Shown here: positions 1 to 11,720 of the stretch, piece after piece
How the letters are laid out: each line of letters begins with the position of its first letter
Position numbering within the stretch: the stretch's first letter is position 1
Assembly (NCBI GenBank): GCA_033002965.1
Contig: JAURVB010003594.1
Coordinates: 62,001 to 126,000 of the forward strand
Length of the DNA stretch: 64,000 nt
Direction of reading: 5' to 3'
Source: Piper betle
Taxonomy: Eukaryota; Streptophyta; Magnoliopsida; Piperales; Piperaceae
Position numbers and translations under genes: made by a program
The notes under the pieces: model-generated
Told to the model about the DNA's origin: nothing
Seen by the model: only the letters and a program-made list of their open reading frames with translations
Databases searched by the model: none

Positions 1-191
1 ATATTAACCTACAATCGATCCTCGACTGTTCACAGGACTCATTCAAAAGGAGCATTAACAACAGATAACGACATCAAAACAAGGACAGAGATTCCCATGT
101 CAAGTAAACACAAAACCACTTTTACCTGAGTCAGACGGGCTTCCAACTTGCAGAAATTGTAAGAATTTGGAATGGATTTTAGAATTTGCAA

Positions 192-2119
192 CTAAGGATT
201 AATCTCCTCCTGTGTCCATTGTCTAGCACCATCATCACACACATTGGAAACAAATGTCAATCGTTTGTTATTCTTTAGGTTCAAATAATCCACCTGGAAA
301 ATGAAGAGGCATAAAGGGATAGAAGAAATAGCAAATTATAGCAGCTCCCTGTAAGAAAGTAGAATATCCAAATTGGAGTGATTTTACAATGCAGAGTGCA
401 TGCACGTAAGCCAGTCTGAGATAGTTAGTTGAATGAGTGGCTGAAAGAGAGAGAGAGAGAGAGAGACCTTTTCAGGATCAACAACCAAAAGACAAAATGC
501 ATCGACAGGGCCAGCATCAGAATCCAGGGTAGAATCGTTGCACATATCCTCGTAGACACATGGAAGACCTGGCCTGGGTCCCAAATACTGTAATTTTGAC
601 TTTAAAGAACTAGCAAACCAGCTTTCTCCCTTTGCTATAAAACAAAGGTAAAAGTTAAAGACAAAGAACAAAAGGAAAGAGTTAGTTTCCTGAAAGCTGT
701 ACCAAATTGACTAATTGGCATGCTTACTACAGAAACACCTTTAGTAGCAAATGGATAAATCCAAACAAAACTGTGCACAAACAACTTGGCAATTACGTAC
801 ATTATGAGTGTATGTGTTCATAAAAACCTCCCTAAAATATAAAATTCAATGATAAGGCCAATGAAGATGGTGATGATGATGACCACTTTGACAAGAATTG
901 TCATCCCTTTTTTAAGAAGCTTAAGTAGAAAAATGAAAATAGAGGCATAGGTGTTTTGTTGCCCAACATAAAACAATCAACTGTGACAAAAACCACAAGA
1001 CAATTATAAACTGAGGCAATGATGCAGCTAATGAGGATATAACTGCATCATGCCTAATGCTGGTTGAAAAACCATTACAAGCTAAGCTTAGAAGAGTAAG
1101 AGTTCCAGCAGACATTTTGATCAACAATGAAATAATAGGATTACTCTAATAACAACTTGATCTGCTAGAACAATTCACTTTCACCTGGTGATGGTCTAGA
1201 TCAACACACTCATGTCAGTGAGCTTCAAATTTCCATGGTCAGAGCTTAGCAAACAAGTCAGCAGACTAAAACTTTCAATGGCATGGAATTAGTGAATAGT
1301 CTCACCTCAAGCTTGGCAGGATCAGGATTCAACCTGTCAACGACATCAACTTCCCCACTTATTCGAATCTGCTCCCACGATTCAGTAAAATACCAACAAA
1401 TCTGCACACAGGAGAAAAAAAAAATGTTGTCCCAAAATGACCGCACAACCACAACTACTTATACAAACCAATCACACAACATCACCATCACGTGAATTTC
1501 CAGACATTTATTCAACCGCTACAAACCAATTTACGCATACACAAATTCAAACAACCATATCAGCATAGACAGATACACATAGCTGCTATACTTTATCACA
1601 AAAATCCAAAACAGAATCTTTATGCTACCTCACAACATGTGTTATGCATTATATCTTCTATCTGCATTCAAAAAAAAAAGAGAGAGAAAAAAATCAATAG
1701 AATACATCAAAACTCATCAAGGAAGCATTTGTAAAGATAGTATATATAGATAAACCTTGCCACTTCTACCATCTGTATTGATTTGAATCCTATCAGATCC
1801 TTCTTGAAACCCTCTGAATCAAAAATTCCCACAACAGATCAAACAAATAAAATCTATTAAAAAACTAAACAAAATGTTGATCCAAGAAGACGAACCCGAA
1901 CACCGCCGTGTGATTGGATGGCAGGCCATCGGCGCCGATCGTCGCCTGCAACAAAAAAAACACCATATCCGTCATCAAATTCGCCGAAACAAAAGATGGA
2001 ATTTTGTTGAGGATGGGAGAAGAGATTACGAGCTGGAAGAAAGACGAGTGCTTGAGCTTGGAGTTGGATTCGAGAGCGCTCACCAGCAGCTGCTTCCATG
2101 GACCCGCCGCCGCCGCCAT
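192..2119 (-). CDS. FMN-binding pyridoxamine 5'-phosphate oxidase-like protein (7 exons)
   Basis: Exons on the minus strand are 2030-2119, 1896-1945, 1756-1813, 1629-1661, 1306-1401, 468-634 and 192-293, all with GT-AG introns; about 196 residues. The translation follows the plant Alr4036-type PNPOx-like family: an N-terminal WKQLLVSALESNSKLKHSSF helix, ATIGADGLPSN, GSDRIQINTDGRS, CWYFTESWEQIRISG, WFASSLKSK, and a C-terminal VDYLNL...WTQEEINP end. The family fold is a split barrel that binds FMN; the true substrate is not settled. Exons 4 (33 nt) and 7 were found by eye from splice phase. Oddities: three arginines usual in the FMN-binding loops are His, Gly and Gly here; the 11-residue micro-exon is strongly divergent; exon 6 is 167 nt where phase requires 168. 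An acceptor five bases downstream (exon start 629) would restore the frame. It may be a decaying gene or contain a sequence error. Identity is secure; functionality is doubtful. Confidence 0.8.
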
Positions 2120-2140
2120 CTCCGACTATCGCGGCCGCCG

Positions 2141-2232
2141 CACGTGCGAGCAATGAGGATTTGTTCGCACGTGCGAAGGGAGGAGGTGGAGGGGGCCCAT
2201 TGGATTAGGCCCATTTGTAAGGCCCAGGCCCA
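2141..2232 (-). promoter_or_regulatory. Promoter-proximal motifs: two G-boxes and four site II elements
   Basis: Just upstream of the ATG at 2119 are two CACGTG G-boxes (2141-2146 and 2168-2173), each inside a GCACGTGCGA-type palindrome. They are followed by four GGCCCA motifs starting at 2194, 2208, 2221 and 2227. Read on the minus strand these are TGGGCC site II elements, which bind TCP factors and are typical of constitutively expressed plant genes. The spacing suits the PNPOx-like gene. No clear TATA box was found. Confidence 0.6.
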
Positions 2233-2239
2233 TGTCATC

Positions 2240-4370
2240 CTCCCATTTTGGCTGGAAAAAATGTGAATGATGCATGAGTAATTAGTATTGTGATTAATTG
2301 TTAAGCAAGAATCGGAGAATCGTCGAAATAATCATTATTTTCATCATTATCGACGCATTTGTCATCTTATTCAATTAGTTTTGAAACAATTATAATCGAA
2401 ACAATCATTATTATCATCATCATCAATATCGATATCATTGTGGTTGCCTCCCAAGCAAGAATAATTGAACTTAAAAAAAGCATTGAATAGAAAAAGATAG
2501 TAGCTTTAAAAAAGGAAAAAGAAAAAAGAAAAAAGAAGATTGTTAGCATATTTTTAAATATGGTATTGGACTATTCTATCCTACACATTATATTACATAT
2601 AGTATGATTTATGCATCCGTACAATTTCAAGTCGTTCCTCACTTTTTGAAATGAATTTTTCATAACATCCAATTTTTTATTATAAATCATGATATTTTAA
2701 CAGGTATTTAATTAAATAATAATGAAAGAGTATATTTTTAATATTTAATAAAATATTTTATTTATAATTCTAAAATTTAGTTGAATGTAGTTCGATTCAA
2801 TTGAACCAAATATAACTGACATACATTATCTCTTTTATTAAAATTTATGTCAATTTTAGAATATTGGGTTAAAATATATAATTTTTTTAACTTTTTCTAC
2901 AAATACACAAACAAAATAATATTAGAGCCATTTGATTGGATGAATTTCCAACAGCTCTATTATGAAGCTTGGTGGGGAGAGAAGATTCAGGTAGTTTCTT
3001 GGAATCTCATTCCCAACTATCACATAAAATGATATAATATATAGTGATCACAAGTGCTTATTAAATAGGTTGCCTTTTGTGGCCTAAATTCATCCATTTG
3101 ATTATAATGGGCCCTGATTTGGATTTAGTGATTTGGATTTCAGATCATCATTTCACTAATTATTGGTCTTCCTCCCCCAATGGCTTGTTCAACACATTAT
3201 TATATATATATTATTATTATTATTATTATTATTATTGATTATTATTATTTTAATGTCTAATTGCATATTTGTTATAGCGGCTAAGAATGATAAATATGGA
3301 TGTGTAAGTTAGCTCTTGAATAATAAAATTATACATAAAACATATGATATCGTAATAAAATTGATAAATCAGCCGATAGTTGTAATTACCTTGCTGGTTA
3401 TTATACTGGATTTACAATTGATAAAGAGTATATTTGGTTCAATTTGATCGAACCGAGTTTAATTAGATTTTAAAATTATAAATAAAATATTTAATTATAT
3501 ACTAAAAATATTTAATCGTTGTATTTTATTAAATATTGGTTAAAATAATATTTTTTAACAAAAAAATTAGATTTTATAAAAATTTCACACTAAAAAAATT
3601 AAGTACAAATTAAAATGGAACAAAAATTTAAACACCAGATTTAAATGTAGTATATACCGTATGATATTTAAAACTACAATCGTCCTAAATATTATCATGC
3701 CGAAGAATCCTAACCATAAATATAAAACTTAATTTCTCTCTTTCTCAATTTGTGTAAATTGAGTTGGAGCGGTAAGCTACTTTTATATAGATTTAAACTC
3801 ATACCTTAGTAATTATATAAAATATAATAAATTGTTTTTTCCAAGTAAGTGTAGTTTATATAAAACTATTATAACAAGTTTGAGTTGTAGTACAAATGCA
3901 ACAATAAAAGCTATTAATCTAGCAAGCTTGTTCAATAGAATATTTACAAAGCAAGCAGCGTGTTCTAAACATGAAGCGGATTAGTGTAAATCCAACCCTG
4001 TAAAAGGCATAATCAAGTATTACATTTCAACTGCCAACCACTATTTATGAAAATAAGTTTAGCCACAACAACCTAATCTATATCATTAAATCGCTGAAAT
4101 AATTATCATTAGCGATCAAACAAATATGAACTTTTATGATTTGATCATTGATTAAGATGGTTAAGAATGACAAGAATAAACTCGCTATTTCCATAAAAGT
4201 AAATATTAAGTGGTCCATTATAAGCTTGATTTTCTTGATTTCAAATATATGAAACTAGGTTGAAAGTTGTTGAAGATGATTTCTACATAAATCAACATTG
4301 TTTCGTAGTTCCTCAAAATTTAAGAACAGCCCACAAATGCCAATAAATAAAGTTTTCTTCCCAAAGAAGT
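2240..4370. other. AT-rich intergenic DNA, no gene seen
   Basis: Between the PNPOx-like promoter and the 3' flank of the WD40 gene nothing codes convincingly. It contains poly-purine runs near 2480-2540, an ATT microsatellite at about 3203-3250, and low-complexity AT sequence. Open frames here are short and without recognisable domains. Confidence 0.5.
3203..3250. repeat. TA/ATT microsatellite
   Basis: A short TA run is followed by about ten ATT units, then a degenerate continuation. Simple-sequence repeat in intergenic DNA. Confidence 0.85.
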
Positions 4371-5393
4371 CTGGTATGATTTTTACAGGCAAAAATTTTT
4401 GCATATACCCTTTCATTTAACCAAAAGACAATACAAAAAATGAAATGTTCATACCGCAGCTTTCTTTTTCGATGGATCCAAAGAATGTGTCAAATTGCAA
4501 TAAATATAAAGACCCTTTTATCATTTTAACATTTCCTTTCATAATTGAGAAGGAACAAAGATGAAAAGGGCTGTCAACAAGTGACAAGCATATGAACACT
4601 AATACATGTTAAATCAGTTGAAGTAATCATCAAAAAAGCATTTGGAATATGCCACGATGAAGAGAACCATCAGATGGGTATAACTTACACTGTTAAAGGA
4701 AGGCAATGAGGTGACATTAGCTGCTGCAAAGGTGAAACGTTGCAAATCACCGAAAAGCAAAGGCCACTATTTGCAATGGCGGGTCCTTCACAAGACAAAG
4801 TCCATGTGAACTTCATTTGCCTGCAGTCTCAATCAAGCCGACCAGGTTTCCCAGCAGAGCAGGAATGAAGAAAACGACCTCCACAAGAAAATTGGTCATG
4901 ATCATAACACTAAAAGTCACCTCCACCAGCCCTTTGCAGTACCAAATACTTCGCAAGCTTTCACTGCCCACAAAGATTTGCACACTTGAGCCTCTCAGTG
5001 ATGAGAGCATCCTTCCAAGAACTGTTTAATGGCCAATGATCCAAAAAATGTTGCTTTTGTATGGATTTCGGTTGTTGAATGTAATATTAGAACCTTGCTT
5101 AAGACCAACCTACAATCCATATTTCACCTTCAGGTAACTAGGAGATGATATGAAACTGTAGGCAGTGCCAGCAATCATGCAGTGACCTTTTGCTAAAACA
5201 AAAGTTAACAAAACCAGATGACGACCGATAGTTCGGGTCACTTGAATACTATGGGGATTGATTGATGCAATGAAAAATCAGTTTTGGAACCCCCACTAAA
5301 TCTGAATCAGGCCCCAGCAAATCTGAGGATCGAATTTAAGTCATTCAAATGCTGCTTTTAAAATAAGCTTTTGTGAACATTCACATGTGTACG
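4370..5393 (-). other. 3' flank and probable 3' UTR of the WD40 gene
   Basis: Sequence downstream of the WD40 stop codon. It has no introns or domains that I can assign. A 65-codon hydrophobic open frame at 4813-5010 on the minus strand has no recognised family and probably lies in untranslated sequence. The transcript end cannot be placed. Confidence 0.35.
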
Positions 5394-8300
5394 CTAGAAG
5401 CGGACGGGTAATCCATAATTGAGAAACGACCTGATTCTTCCATCCCAACCGGCAGTGACAATCACCAAACCCCATGCATTGGAGGAACTAATTGTATTCT
5501 GGTAATAAGTCTTTAGAGACTTCAAACGAGATTTACAAGTTGCAGGTGACAAACTGCTTAAAGTTGGTGTTGGTAGCTTTTCCTCTGGCCAAGTAGCAGA
5601 AGCTTTGGATAAAATATCGGAGCAGAGTCCACTTCTTAGACAAGACAGGTCTTGAGAGTCATCCTATATCAGCTTTGTGGTGGCTAAAACTTTCTTGGTT
5701 TCCAGACATGCAAACTTTACTATTTGTTTGAATGGGAACAGAGGCAGGCGGCACTGAGCCTTCAGAATGGAATCCAGACCATGGAATAGCAATTGACAAA
5801 TGCCTTGATAGAAACCGCTCACAAGACCAGACATTTTTAATATGACCAGGTGTTGTTCCATTCAAGTTATTGGCGTTCCATAAATGAACATTACTCTCAC
5901 TTGCAGACAGAATATGTTTTCCATCTGATGTAAAACAGGCTGACATTTGGCGTTGGCCTGGATGTAACAAATGGGGTTTAAACCACAGATACCTTACTAA
6001 GTGGAAAGAACATATGAATAAACAAGTGGGAGAGATTTACCTCTGTATCTGCGTATTACATCATGTCCTTGAATTATTCTGACTTGGGAGTCAGCAGAAG
6101 TAATCAGTACCTTTTCAGGATCACCAGGTAAAAACTGAACAGAATTGAAACACAAAAACATGTTAAAAAGAGACATAGAATCACTCTCGATAGGTAGATT
6201 TCAAGCACAAAACAAAAACTCTGCCAAGTTACCTCAAAACCAGTTATCCTATTGTAAGGGTACTTCTTCTTGCCTCGAAGACAGACTTCACCATGAAGCT
6301 CCATATGGTTTCCTGTTGACGCAAATTCAAAGGTAACATCTGGAAGATGCCGAAGATGACAAATACTGATGCTTCGGCGAAATCCATTGTAAACTATATT
6401 ATTAAACAAGGATCATCAAACAAATGGTGGTGTTTGCAGTAGTACAACAAATTTCAATGTTGTAAAAATTGCTAACTGTTATTGGAAACCTGTTTTATTA
6501 ATTATCTGTGATGACAAAATTTCAAACCCATAAACACTAAAATAACCATTTTATGAATACAGTGATCCAACAAATAATAACTCATAGAAAATAAAATCAC
6601 TCAGCACCAAATATCCCTTTGAAATGCATAATACAAGGAAGGGCAAGGACAACGAAAGCACTACAATGCTCAATTAAATGCCCATCTAACTGGTGGAGCC
6701 GATCTGAATCAGATAACCATTCTTCAGAATGAGACTAATGGCAGATGATAAGGTATATGTTACATTCACGCAAGTGGTGACCAATGCTACGTAGAATACG
6801 TTATCATGTATTAAAAAATGCATAACCATTTATCAGCACCGAGTGGCATAGTAAACATAACACTTAAAAGAGTATGACCCTCAACAGAGTGAACATATTT
6901 TTTGTAGTTAAAAAAGAAGACTAATTAGAGAGAGGTTGAGTTGTACCTGATGCATCATAAAAGTGGCAATTGCCTGACATGGACCCAACGATTCCGCCCT
7001 GCCAAAGTTTAAACACTCAAGTTAATATCATAATAGAACAAATAATCCACAGAAATGGCTCCAAGAAAGACTGAACAGACCTGTCCATCAGGTCGATAGC
7101 AGACAGCAGTCACGATCTCTCTCATATCAATCCAATCAACAACTTCACACTTAGAAATTGCCCAAATTCTAACTTTCCCATCAATTGAACCACTGATAAA
7201 ATAATTGTCATCCACTGGATTGAAATGGACACATGTTACTGCATCAAACAAATTTGAAAATAATCAAACATTGGCAGACAATTCTGAGTATGGAAGCAAA
7301 TGTCACACTATGACACTATGGACATACCATAGTTATTGTGTGAGAGAATCTTGATGCAATTATCAAGCCCCACTTTCCAAAGACGAACAGTTTTGTCCAT
7401 AGATGATGAAAGAAGATACTGAAAAAGACCAATGAAGCAAGAGCATTATGATATATGAGGAACCATAATTTTTACTTTATTCCATAATGTACGATTAAAG
7501 TCTAAAAGGAAAAAGAATCAAGTAAAAGAAAATGAACATCTCTAACCTCACTTTTGGACCACGAAAGATCCAATACATCCCCACTGTGCCCATGAAACTC
7601 ATGTAATGGTTCTTCTGATAACTTGAACACTGTGGCAGGCAGGATAACACTAGCAGGATCCATATTTTTCTTCCTGCTCTTGACTTTGATCAATCTCTCT
7701 TTATGAACAACAGCCGGTGTTGATTCTGAAGAGTAATTGACCATTAAATAAACACAGCTTGTACCATTCTGAACTGGGTCCTCAATTTTTCTTCTGCATT
7801 CCAGCACACGCCATACACGGACAATTTTGTCTTCCCCTGCACTGGCCAGGTACTTGCCATTGGGACTAAATTTCATAGTCAAAATTGGACCAACATGAGC
7901 ATCAATTTCCTGTCCTTCATGAAGAGCACTTAATTCCTTAATACTCTTCCTGAAAGTATGAACACGAACTATGCAAGACCTGCCATCCTTGCATGAGTCT
8001 GTCTCACTGGATCTAAGCTGCTTTTCTTCCCTTTGCCTACGAAAAATACACGAAACTCCTAATTTCCCTAACCAACCTTTCTTAATTGCTCCAAGAGAAA
8101 TATTCCTCATCCCTACCCTTCTCATAAATTGTTCCATCAAAGGAGTAAATCCTAAAATCTTGCGGAACTCATCAACAGTACAAGATGTATGTGAACTCAA
8201 ATGACACACTCCACCCGTATCAGCGTTTTCGACCTCATTGTTTGCTCTGAGTTCAGTCCCATTTTCCTCGTTCTTGATTCTGTACTGATGATTATCATCC

Positions 8301-8683
8301 ATTAAATCATTTTCAGAAGCAGGAGTTCCTTCATCTGAATAATTTGAAGTGCATGACCTGCTTGAGAGAAATCTAGAGCTGAAACTACAACTTCTAGGCA
8401 CCGCCCCATCGTTTCTGTTTATTCTTTCATTGTCTACGGAAACATTACCTTGTGCATAGAAAGAGCATGACTGATCATCCTCCCCACCATCAAAACCCAT
8501 TGATTTAAAAAACTCACTACGACGAACAACAATACTTTCTGGGTGATGATGCCACACTTCATACTGCGAATTCAAAGATGAAGCCTCAAGGAATCTAGGA
8601 CTGAAATCAAGGCAATCAGAACCTGAATCTGATATAGAGGAAATTTCTTCTCTAGAGTCAAAAAACCGATCTTCTTCCTCCAT
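5394..8683 (-). CDS. WD40-repeat protein, plant WDR44-like family (frame break in last exon)
   Basis: Exons on the minus strand are 7547-8683, 7328-7418, 7081-7238, 6947-6998, 6233-6312, 6041-6134 and 5394-5957. Exon phases join cleanly up to the last. The start is ATG at 8683 ([16 protein letters not shown]); the open frame upstream begins with a non-ATG codon. After about 250 acidic, low-complexity residues come WD40 blades: [34 protein letters not shown] + [68 protein letters not shown], and [16 protein letters not shown]. The tail is [23 protein letters not shown] and [10 protein letters not shown]40 propellers are protein-interaction scaffolds; the precise role of this family is not well defined. 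The last exon hits TGA at 5659-5661, while the conserved tail continues in another frame from 5658 to 5394. This is either a 1-base error or frameshift at about 5660, or an unrecognised short intron ending TATAG there. About 725 residues if joined. Confidence 0.85.
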
Positions 8684-9730
8684 TCTAGAGTTACGCACCA
8701 ACTTTATTATAACTTCAGCTCAACAGAAAAACTGTGAGAATACACCTGAAAGAACAAAATTTTCAGCCTTATGCTTCCTATAATCTAAACAAGCGAAAAC
8801 TGCAAATAAAGAAAATAAACTTTCGCCCAAATTGTGATTTGTACAAGAGACAAACGCATTAAAAAAACATTTCAGAAACAATCATGATCCAGTGCACAGA
8901 TCTAAAGCTTCCATGACCCTCAAGTACTTCACATGTTTTATCACAAAATTTCTAAAATCACTTAACTTAAATCACCAGATTCGTTCAAATTTAGACATAG
9001 ACTGCATAACCATAATTTTTGTCATTTTTATTTTGGAAAAAAAAAGCAGCAGGTGAGACAACCTAAATAATCTGTCAAACATAAATTCTATCTCACATCT
9101 CCAAGAAACGCACAAAAAAAATCACCAAACTTCAATCTCTAGATTCCTCCAAATTCAAACAAAGACCTGCAATGACGCTAATTACCCATTCTAAACAATC
9201 AACCAAACCTTAAATTCAATCACAAGGTTCCTCAAACACACAAACCAATCTCCAGATACTTACTAAATAAAAAAAAAGCACTGCACCATACCTATTCACA
9301 TAAAAAACGAGTAACACAATCTGAACAATAAACCAAACGCATATTCTACCACCATTACCTGGACTCCTCAACAGAAGCAGGCCCACTCCCCGCCCATGGA
9401 TAGACCTCCACCCACAGAGCCACTTGTGCCAATTTTTAACACCTACCCAACTACCAACTCCACCTCCTAACCCCTTGGGGCCTTGACTTCCTCCCTCCAG
9501 CAGCAAAAGAATCGATTTTTACTACAGAAACAGACGAGAATTGGACAAAAAAACGCACAAAGCTTCGATCTTTGCGACGAGGATGAGCTCACAGCTCGAG
9601 AATTGCAAAGCGGTTGTCTCTTGTCTCTTGCTCACTGTTCTTTAGGCCTTTCCATTTCTCCCTTGGCCATGGCAGGTGCACCAGAAGGCACTTTGCCTAT
9701 GGTATATATATATATATATATGGATAGCAA
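8684..9730 (-). promoter_or_regulatory. 5' leader and promoter region of the WD40 gene
   Basis: No protein-coding exon is visible. A TA-rich tract at 9701-9722 could supply a minus-strand TATA box, with transcription beginning near 9650-9690 and a long, probably spliced leader down to the ATG at 8683. A CTGAAAG acceptor-like site lies near 8745. Inference only. Confidence 0.35.
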
Positions 9731-9809
9731 CCACCTTGGTAAAAAAAGTATTAAAAAACAACCTTGGTAAAAAAAGTATTAAAAAACAACCTTGGTAAAA
9801 AAAACATTG
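9731..9809. repeat. Tandem repeat, 28-bp unit, about 2.8 copies
   Basis: Units begin at 9731, 9759 and 9787 with the core ACCTTGGTAAAAAAAGTATT. The first two are nearly identical; the third diverges after the A run. It lies just upstream of the likely WD40 promoter. Confidence 0.9.
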
Positions 9810-11342
9810 TTGAAAGAAACAGGCTCGGCAAATTTAATACACTATGTTGATGATTATTAATAGATAAAGTTCTGACCTTGTGATTATTTTATTTTTATGT
9901 TTTGGGTTAATTTTTACTAATAGACACGTGATGGTAACTTTTGGAAGTTTAAAAATTGTAAAATGAGCTGTAAATAATTAATGATTTTGTGACTTTGTCT
10001 ATTCTTGTGTAAAAAATATGAAATTTACTTGGCCATGGATTTTACTGCTCCAAAATGCATGTCAAATTTTCTCTTAAAAATTTTAATTAATTAGTAGGAA
10101 ATGAATTCCTCTGTGATGCCTTCTTTCTTTTAAGAAAAATGGAAATCCATTCCAAGTTTCATGGGATGAAAATATATATATGAAAATGCTATTGCACTAA
10201 AAGAACTTTATTTCTTTCAACAAAGAGCCCAGAAAGTTTACAATTGTCAAAGGAAGCATAGACTAACCATCCATTTGCAACCAAAGAAAAAGACCAAAGA
10301 AAAATGAAAATGCTATTACACTAACAAGAACTTTATTTAACTGAGAAGACCAATGGAAAATATTATTTCAAACCAAAGAAAAAGACCCAAAAAAAATTGT
10401 GTCTAGCATTCTCACAAGTCACAAAACATAAATATATATTCCTTCAGTAATTTTCATGAAAAGTGTTAATTCCATGAAAGGTGGGTGGTGAATCAAGTTC
10501 AGAATGAGAAATTTGATTGAAATTTCAATGAAAATGGGTTCCTGTTTGTGCATCAGGATTCCATGACAAAACCATTGGAGTAAGGCAAGAAAATCCCCAC
10601 TCTTTTGGAATTCCTTTCTTCCCACCTTCCCAATTCCATCTTTTGACATATTCCTCTTACATTTCCGGCTTGGAAAATCATTTCCCAATATCAAAGCTAT
10701 ACTCTTAATTAATCATCTAATTTTATTGATAACATTTCTTTTAATTTTATTATCCTACATTTTTTTACTAGCCAAAACTTGGCTTTCCAGCCGTTCGATT
10801 AGATGTAAAAATCGGTCGTTTTTCTTGCTCAATCTATTTTTACCATTTAGTTTAAAGCTGTTATTATTGCTTTTCTTTTTTGTTTTTTACTAATAATAAG
10901 CCCGTCTAAATATTTTTCTAAAAAAGCCATTATAGAGTCAAGTAGAACGGAGCCGGCAAGAATTAGGTTGGCTTGGGCTCGACTTGTTTTAATTACCACA
11001 TCCAAAAGCTGGCTGGCTCTTTGCTATTAATCAATCTTTAAATGTGTTTTATAAGGAAAGGTTAATTACTAATTTTCATGAGATTTAGGCTTTGGAATTA
11101 GAGACGGAAATCAGAGGAAAGTAAATAAAAGAAAAACATTTTTGAATTGTGGACCAGAGATATATTTGAATGTTATGAATATAATTTTTGAAGGTAAAAA
11201 AGTTTCTTAACTTGAATAATTAATAGATGACCAATTCAATATTATTTTTCCCAAAGCAACTAATTCAATATGATTGAATTGGAAATGGAGACTAATTCAC
11301 TTTAACTCATAGTGTAGCTGATAATTAGGGGAGCCGATACCA
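9810..11342. other. Intergenic, no gene seen; contains a direct duplication
   Basis: AT-rich DNA. Two related blocks at about 10172-10295 and 10303-10400 share AATGCTATT-CACTAA-AGAACTTTATTT and AACCAAAGAAAAAGAC, so one is probably a local duplicate of the other. No domain-bearing open frame. Confidence 0.5.
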
Positions 11343-11720
11343 GTTTAAGTAAGTTTTATAGACTTCAAAGTGCTAAATATTATAAATAGGGTGAAACCGC
11401 AAGTAATAAATAGATTGTAAGTTAAAATCTCTTACATTTACATAGATTATATCTTTATCTATTATATAATTATTAATATTAAAATATACAAAATCCAATA
11501 AGAATGGTGATTTATGAATCATGAATCACTATGAATCAGTCCGCTTAAATTGGGTGATTCAAAAACCGATTTTAGCGATACAGTTTAAATATGTTTTTTT
11601 ATCTTGGATTCTAACGAAGTCCAATTGATTCATCGAATCATTAGACTGTTCAAACTGATGCTCACAACAATGGTTCATGTTGGTAAATAAATTATTGTCT
11701 GTAAGTAGATTGCATATTTT
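11343..11720. repeat. Dispersed repeat R, uninterrupted copy
   Basis: This block aligns with two separated pieces elsewhere in the window: 16815-17019 (through GATTCAAA) and 23629-23765 (AAACCAATT..., ending CTACAACAATG). Here the same sequence is continuous (GATTCAAAAACCGATTTTAG near 11556). It therefore acts as the empty-site reference for the insertion between 17020 and 23628. Family unknown; no coding capacity. Confidence 0.65.

Noticed and set aside
1857..2266. Alternative frames over the first exons of the PNPOx-like gene
   Set aside because: The frame from 2119 matches the family and joins by splice phase; the others are shadows.
8684..8701. Upstream extension of the WD40 frame to 8701
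   Set aside because: It begins with TTG; the first ATG at 8683 fits the family's acidic N-terminus.
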